Assembly (NCBI RefSeq): GCF_025997855.1
Contig: NZ_AP026564.1
Coordinates: 1 to 56,913 of the forward strand
Source of the DNA: Deinococcus aetherius
Lineage (GTDB): Bacteria; Deinococcota; Deinococci; Deinococcales; Deinococcaceae
Reading direction: 5' to 3'
DNA: 56,913 nucleotides
The notes beneath the pieces are model-generated. The model had not been told where the DNA came from and did not search any database. It saw nothing but the letters and a program-made list of their open reading frames with translations. The translations under genes were made by a program, and so were the position numbers. Shown here one piece after another: positions 54,668 through 56,913 of this stretch (position 1 is the stretch's first letter; every line of letters starts with the position of its first letter).

Positions 54668-54921
54668 CGCGCTTCCGGGTGCGCGCGGGGCGGGTGCTGC
54701 GGGGGCCGGGCGGACAGCCGAGCCTGATGGTGCTCGTCGAGCAGCCCGCCCTCTCGGACACGCTGGCTCAGATGACGTGCAATGCCCTGGCCGCGCAGCA
54801 CGCCAGCCGGGAGGGGCTGCTGCTGGTCGGCGCGCAGGACCTCGCCAGCGGCCAGCTCTGCGAGATGCGGGTGTACCGGGGCGAGGCGCTCGTCTGGCAC
54901 AACGGGGAGGTGGTGGGGTGA
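54664..54921 (+). CDS. small early protein
   Basis: 85 residues, GTGA-coupled. Starts with strands (RFRVRAGRVLRGPGGQPSLMVLV), ends MRVYRGEALVWHNGEVVG. Small beta domain, unknown. Confidence 0.5.
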   Translation: MTRFRVRAGRVLRGPGGQPSLMVLVEQPALSDTLAQMTCNALAAQHASREGLLLVGAQDLASGQLCEMRVYRGEALVWHNGEVVG

Positions 54922-55226
54922 GCGTTTCCCGGACCCTCGCCGAGTTGCCTCTCCCCGACCCCTACCCCGTCGGCACGCGGGTGACCTGGCGTGAAGGCGA
55001 GCGCGTCCGCACGGGCCTCGTCGACGTGGTGCACCTTTCCACCGGCTGGCCTGCCGAGTACGGGGTGCTGCCCCTGCGGCAGGACGGCACGCGGGGCAGC
55101 ACCCTGCGCCACCTGCACCACTCGCAACTCAACCCACCTGCCCCGGGGGAGACGGACGTGCTCTCCCCGGCCGAGGTGCGCCGCCGCCTTGGTGAGATCC
55201 AGGGGCAACTCAGGAGACGACCATGA
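54918..55226 (+). CDS. small SH3/KOW-like early protein
   Basis: 102 residues, GTGA-coupled. PYPVGTRVTWREGERVRTGLVDVVHLSTGWPAEYGVLPL looks like a small beta barrel of the SH3 or KOW type. Fold guess only. Confidence 0.5.
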   Translation: MSVSRTLAELPLPDPYPVGTRVTWREGERVRTGLVDVVHLSTGWPAEYGVLPLRQDGTRGSTLRHLHHSQLNPPAPGETDVLSPAEVRRRLGEIQGQLRRRP

Positions 55227-55657
55227 CCTGGACCACCGGCCCTCACACCAACCTCGTGGGCAGCCTGCTGGCTCTCATCGACGAACTGCGCGGCGAGGCC
55301 CTGGTCTACGACCAGCAAGCGGCCGCCGTGCGAAGCGACGTGAACGCGGCGGCGCTCGCGGCCCACGGCACGGCCCGGCGCAACCTCGCCGACCGCCTGA
55401 CGGTTCTGCTGAAGATGCCCGTCCCGCAGCGGGAAGGCGCCGAGGCGGCCGAGCGGGAGGTGGCGCGGTTGCGCTCAGGGCTGGAGGCGGCCGTCCTGGG
55501 GTGGATCGGCGCCACCAACTCCCTGACAGACCTTCTGGAGGGCGGCACCCTGACGTCGGGGGAGCTGATCGCCTCCGCCCGCGCGCGGAGGGACGCGCTG
55601 CGGGATGTCGCCAACCTCCTGGCCGCCCTCCTCGTTCCGGCCCAGGAAGGGAGTTGA
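55223..55657 (+). CDS. helical early protein
   Basis: 144 residues, ATGA-coupled. Almost all helix (LLALIDELRGEALVYDQQAAAV; REGAEAAEREVARLRSGLEAAV). Probably an oligomer; function unknown. Confidence 0.5.
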   Translation: MTWTTGPHTNLVGSLLALIDELRGEALVYDQQAAAVRSDVNAAALAAHGTARRNLADRLTVLLKMPVPQREGAEAAEREVARLRSGLEAAVLGWIGATNSLTDLLEGGTLTSGELIASARARRDALRDVANLLAALLVPAQEGS

Positions 55658-55661
55658 CCCG

Positions 55662-55904
55662 GTGAGTCACGACTGGTTCTGGGTCTACCACTGCAGGAAC
55701 GGCGAGGTCCTGGCATGGGGCCATGCCGACCACAACACCCGGGCCGACATGACGATGAGCCAGTACCGCGGCTACCCCCTGCGTCTCGTGCGCGGCCCGG
55801 TCGGGGTGGGGCGACCGCTCTCTACCGAGCAGATGCGGAGCTCCTACAAGACCGTGTGTCACGCGCTCAGAGCCCTCGCCAGCGCTGGGAAGGGGCAGAC
55901 GTGA
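55662..55904 (+). CDS. small early protein
   Basis: 80 residues from GTG with AGGAAGGGAG upstream. WFWVYHCRNGEVLAWGHADHNTRADMTMSQYRGYPL has a His/Asp-rich centre that may bind metal. No family. Confidence 0.5.
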   Translation: MSHDWFWVYHCRNGEVLAWGHADHNTRADMTMSQYRGYPLRLVRGPVGVGRPLSTEQMRSSYKTVCHALRALASAGKGQT

Positions 55905-56122
55905 GGGCTGTTCCGTTCGGCGAGCGCCCACGTGGCGTCTACGCCTCGATTCCCTGGGATCTGGAGGACTACCGCGCCGGGCGAGTCCTGTACACGGACC
56001 TGCGCCGCCGCCTGATGGTCACAGCCGAGTCGGCCCGCCTGAACGAACGGCCGGGGCTGTGGCGGGCCGCCGTCCTGGGCCTGCTTGAGCTGCGGCGGCT
56101 GCGCCGTCAGGGGCAGGCATGA
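55901..56122 (+). CDS. small early protein
   Basis: 73 residues, GTGA-coupled. ASIPWDLEDYRAGRVLYTDLRRRLMVTAESARL then a basic helix LLELRRLRRQGQA. Unknown. Confidence 0.45.
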   Translation: MRAVPFGERPRGVYASIPWDLEDYRAGRVLYTDLRRRLMVTAESARLNERPGLWRAAVLGLLELRRLRRQGQA

Positions 56123-56544
56123 GCCGGACCCTTCCCGACGTGGCCCGGTACCTGCCGGGAACCGACCTCGCGACGGTGGTGCGCGAGCACCTGGCGGCCT
56201 CCGACGCGGTGCGGGTCCTCGGCGAGCCGGAAGCCTGGGACGTCGCCGAGGAGCGTGGCCTGCGCCCCGCCCGGTTGCGCTGGGTGACGCCCGAGGGCTG
56301 GGAGATCGAGTGCCAGGCCTACTTCAACGTGACCCATGAGCGGGGCCGCCTGCTGCACCTGGAGGGCCCCTGGGCGTCTGGCTGCACTTTCCGTGCGGAC
56401 GGCTACCTGCTGGATACAGAACTGCTGGACACCGCCGCCGTCGTGCTGGAGAACCTGCGCTACACCGTCGAGCAGATGCGCCTCAGACGCGAGGGTTGGG
56501 ACTGGCCGAAATGGTACGGCGAAGACGACCCGGAAGACATCTGA
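56119..56544 (+). CDS. acidic early protein
   Basis: 141 residues, ATGA-coupled. ATVVREHLAASDAVRVLGEPEAWDVAEERG, strands WEIECQAYFNVTHERG and LLHLEGPWASGCTF, acidic end (YGEDDPEDI). Might be DNA-mimic-like by charge but with no match. Confidence 0.5.
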   Translation: MSRTLPDVARYLPGTDLATVVREHLAASDAVRVLGEPEAWDVAEERGLRPARLRWVTPEGWEIECQAYFNVTHERGRLLHLEGPWASGCTFRADGYLLDTELLDTAAVVLENLRYTVEQMRLRREGWDWPKWYGEDDPEDI

Positions 56545-56568
56545 AGCTCCTCCCCGAAAGGCCCCAAC

Positions 56569-56913
56569 GTGACGAACGCCCGCCCCCTCCCGCCCCTCGC
56601 CACCGCTCGCTCGGAAGAACGGCTCACCGTCCGGCCACCCTGCCCGTGTCCTCCCGCCTCGACCGGTGGGAGACGAACCACCTACCTGATCCTCGCCCGC
56701 GAGGTGTACTGGCCCCCGACGCTGCCCCGACAGATCACGTGTGGTTCTCTCGTGTTCAGCGCCCGGGCCGAGGCCGGGCTCGCCCGCACCGAGGACACCT
56801 GGCTGGTGCTCTGGAAGGCTCCCCTGATGTCCGCCGTGGCCTGTGAACCCCACCCCAGTCTGCTGTCCGCCTGGACCGCCTACCGCCGTCACCGGGACGT
56901 CCTGCGAGGCCTC
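56569..56913 (+). CDS. 5' part of a small gene, cut by the right edge
   Basis: 115 codons from a GTG with GAAAGG eight bases upstream, open to the last base. PCPCPP near residue 30 gives a Cys pair; TYLILAREVYWPPTLPRQITCGSLVFSARAEAG and TEDTWLVLWKAPLMSAVAC are alpha/beta. The end (RRHRDVLRGL) joins smoothly in frame to the 36 residues at 1-111. Confidence 0.6.
   Translation, partial: MTNARPLPPLATARSEERLTVRPPCPCPPASTGGRRTTYLILAREVYWPPTLPRQITCGSLVFSARAEAGLARTEDTWLVLWKAPLMSAVACEPHPSLLSAWTAYRRHRDVLRGL

Noticed and set aside
1..56913. Integrase, attachment site, tRNA genes
   Set aside because: No tyrosine or serine recombinase motifs and no cloverleaf were found; absence fits extrachromosomal maintenance, though a very diverged recombinase could be missed.

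Overview
The window is high-GC, almost fully coding DNA that reads as a temperate siphovirus with plasmid maintenance functions (a phage-plasmid), most likely from Deinococcus or a close relative. The host guess rests on a HU protein with a Lys/Ala/Pro-rich N-terminal extension, an XRE regulator paired with an ImmA/IrrE metallopeptidase, and several genes whose -10 box (TANNNT-like) lies only 5 to 7 bases before the start codon, the leaderless layout known in Deinococcus. No integrase, attachment site, tRNA or CRISPR array was seen. The unfinished gene leaving the right edge and the unfinished gene entering the left edge are in the same reading frame, so the 56.9 kb may be a complete circle cut inside one small gene.

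Layout. 1-437 is the end of a rightward operon of tiny genes. 453-4753 holds a DUF3800 protein, HU, two small DNA-binding proteins and three unknown proteins. 4857-35835 is the leftward late operon, read from right to left: small and large terminase, portal fused to a 2H phosphoesterase, Mu-I-like protease/scaffold, major capsid, an HhH-repeat protein, head-tail connectors, tail tube, tail assembly chaperones joined by a -1 frameshift (slippery CCCAAAC), a 2.4 kdal-residue-class tape measure (2376 aa) with an internal peptidase, tail-tip proteins, a tail fibre with a glycosidase barrel, an O-antigen-ligase-like membrane protein with its own promoter, then lysis-type genes and a strong terminator. 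A module with GIY-YIG and HNH nucleases, a zinc protein and an XRE regulator sits between the chaperone and tape measure genes with its own divergent promoters.

36081-41567 contains accessory early genes (PPP phosphatase, winged-helix and unknown proteins) and parA-parB with three clusters of 8-bp repeats that look like a centromere/operator. 41568-44331 is an accessory patch: a 24-bp palindrome, an internally duplicated protein, a RelE/ParE-like toxin, and a lower-GC HTH plus unknown-protein pair. 44508-49594 is the leftward replication block: a replication-initiator-like protein carrying AT-rich iterons inside its gene, a DnaB-like helicase domain, an HNH protein and small partners.

50138-51740 is the control region: a small XRE repressor reading left, an XRE-IrrE/ImmA pair reading right, and two clusters of a 16-bp palindromic operator (TAGCCG-N4-CGGCTA), one on each side of the XRE-peptidase pair, much like lambda OR and OL. 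The second cluster covers the promoter of the rightward early operon (51820 to the end and on to 437), about 18 very small, translationally coupled genes. The likely logic: the repressor holds the rightward operon off; the metallopeptidase links stress to release; rep and par genes keep the prophage as a plasmid; the late operon builds a long-tailed particle.
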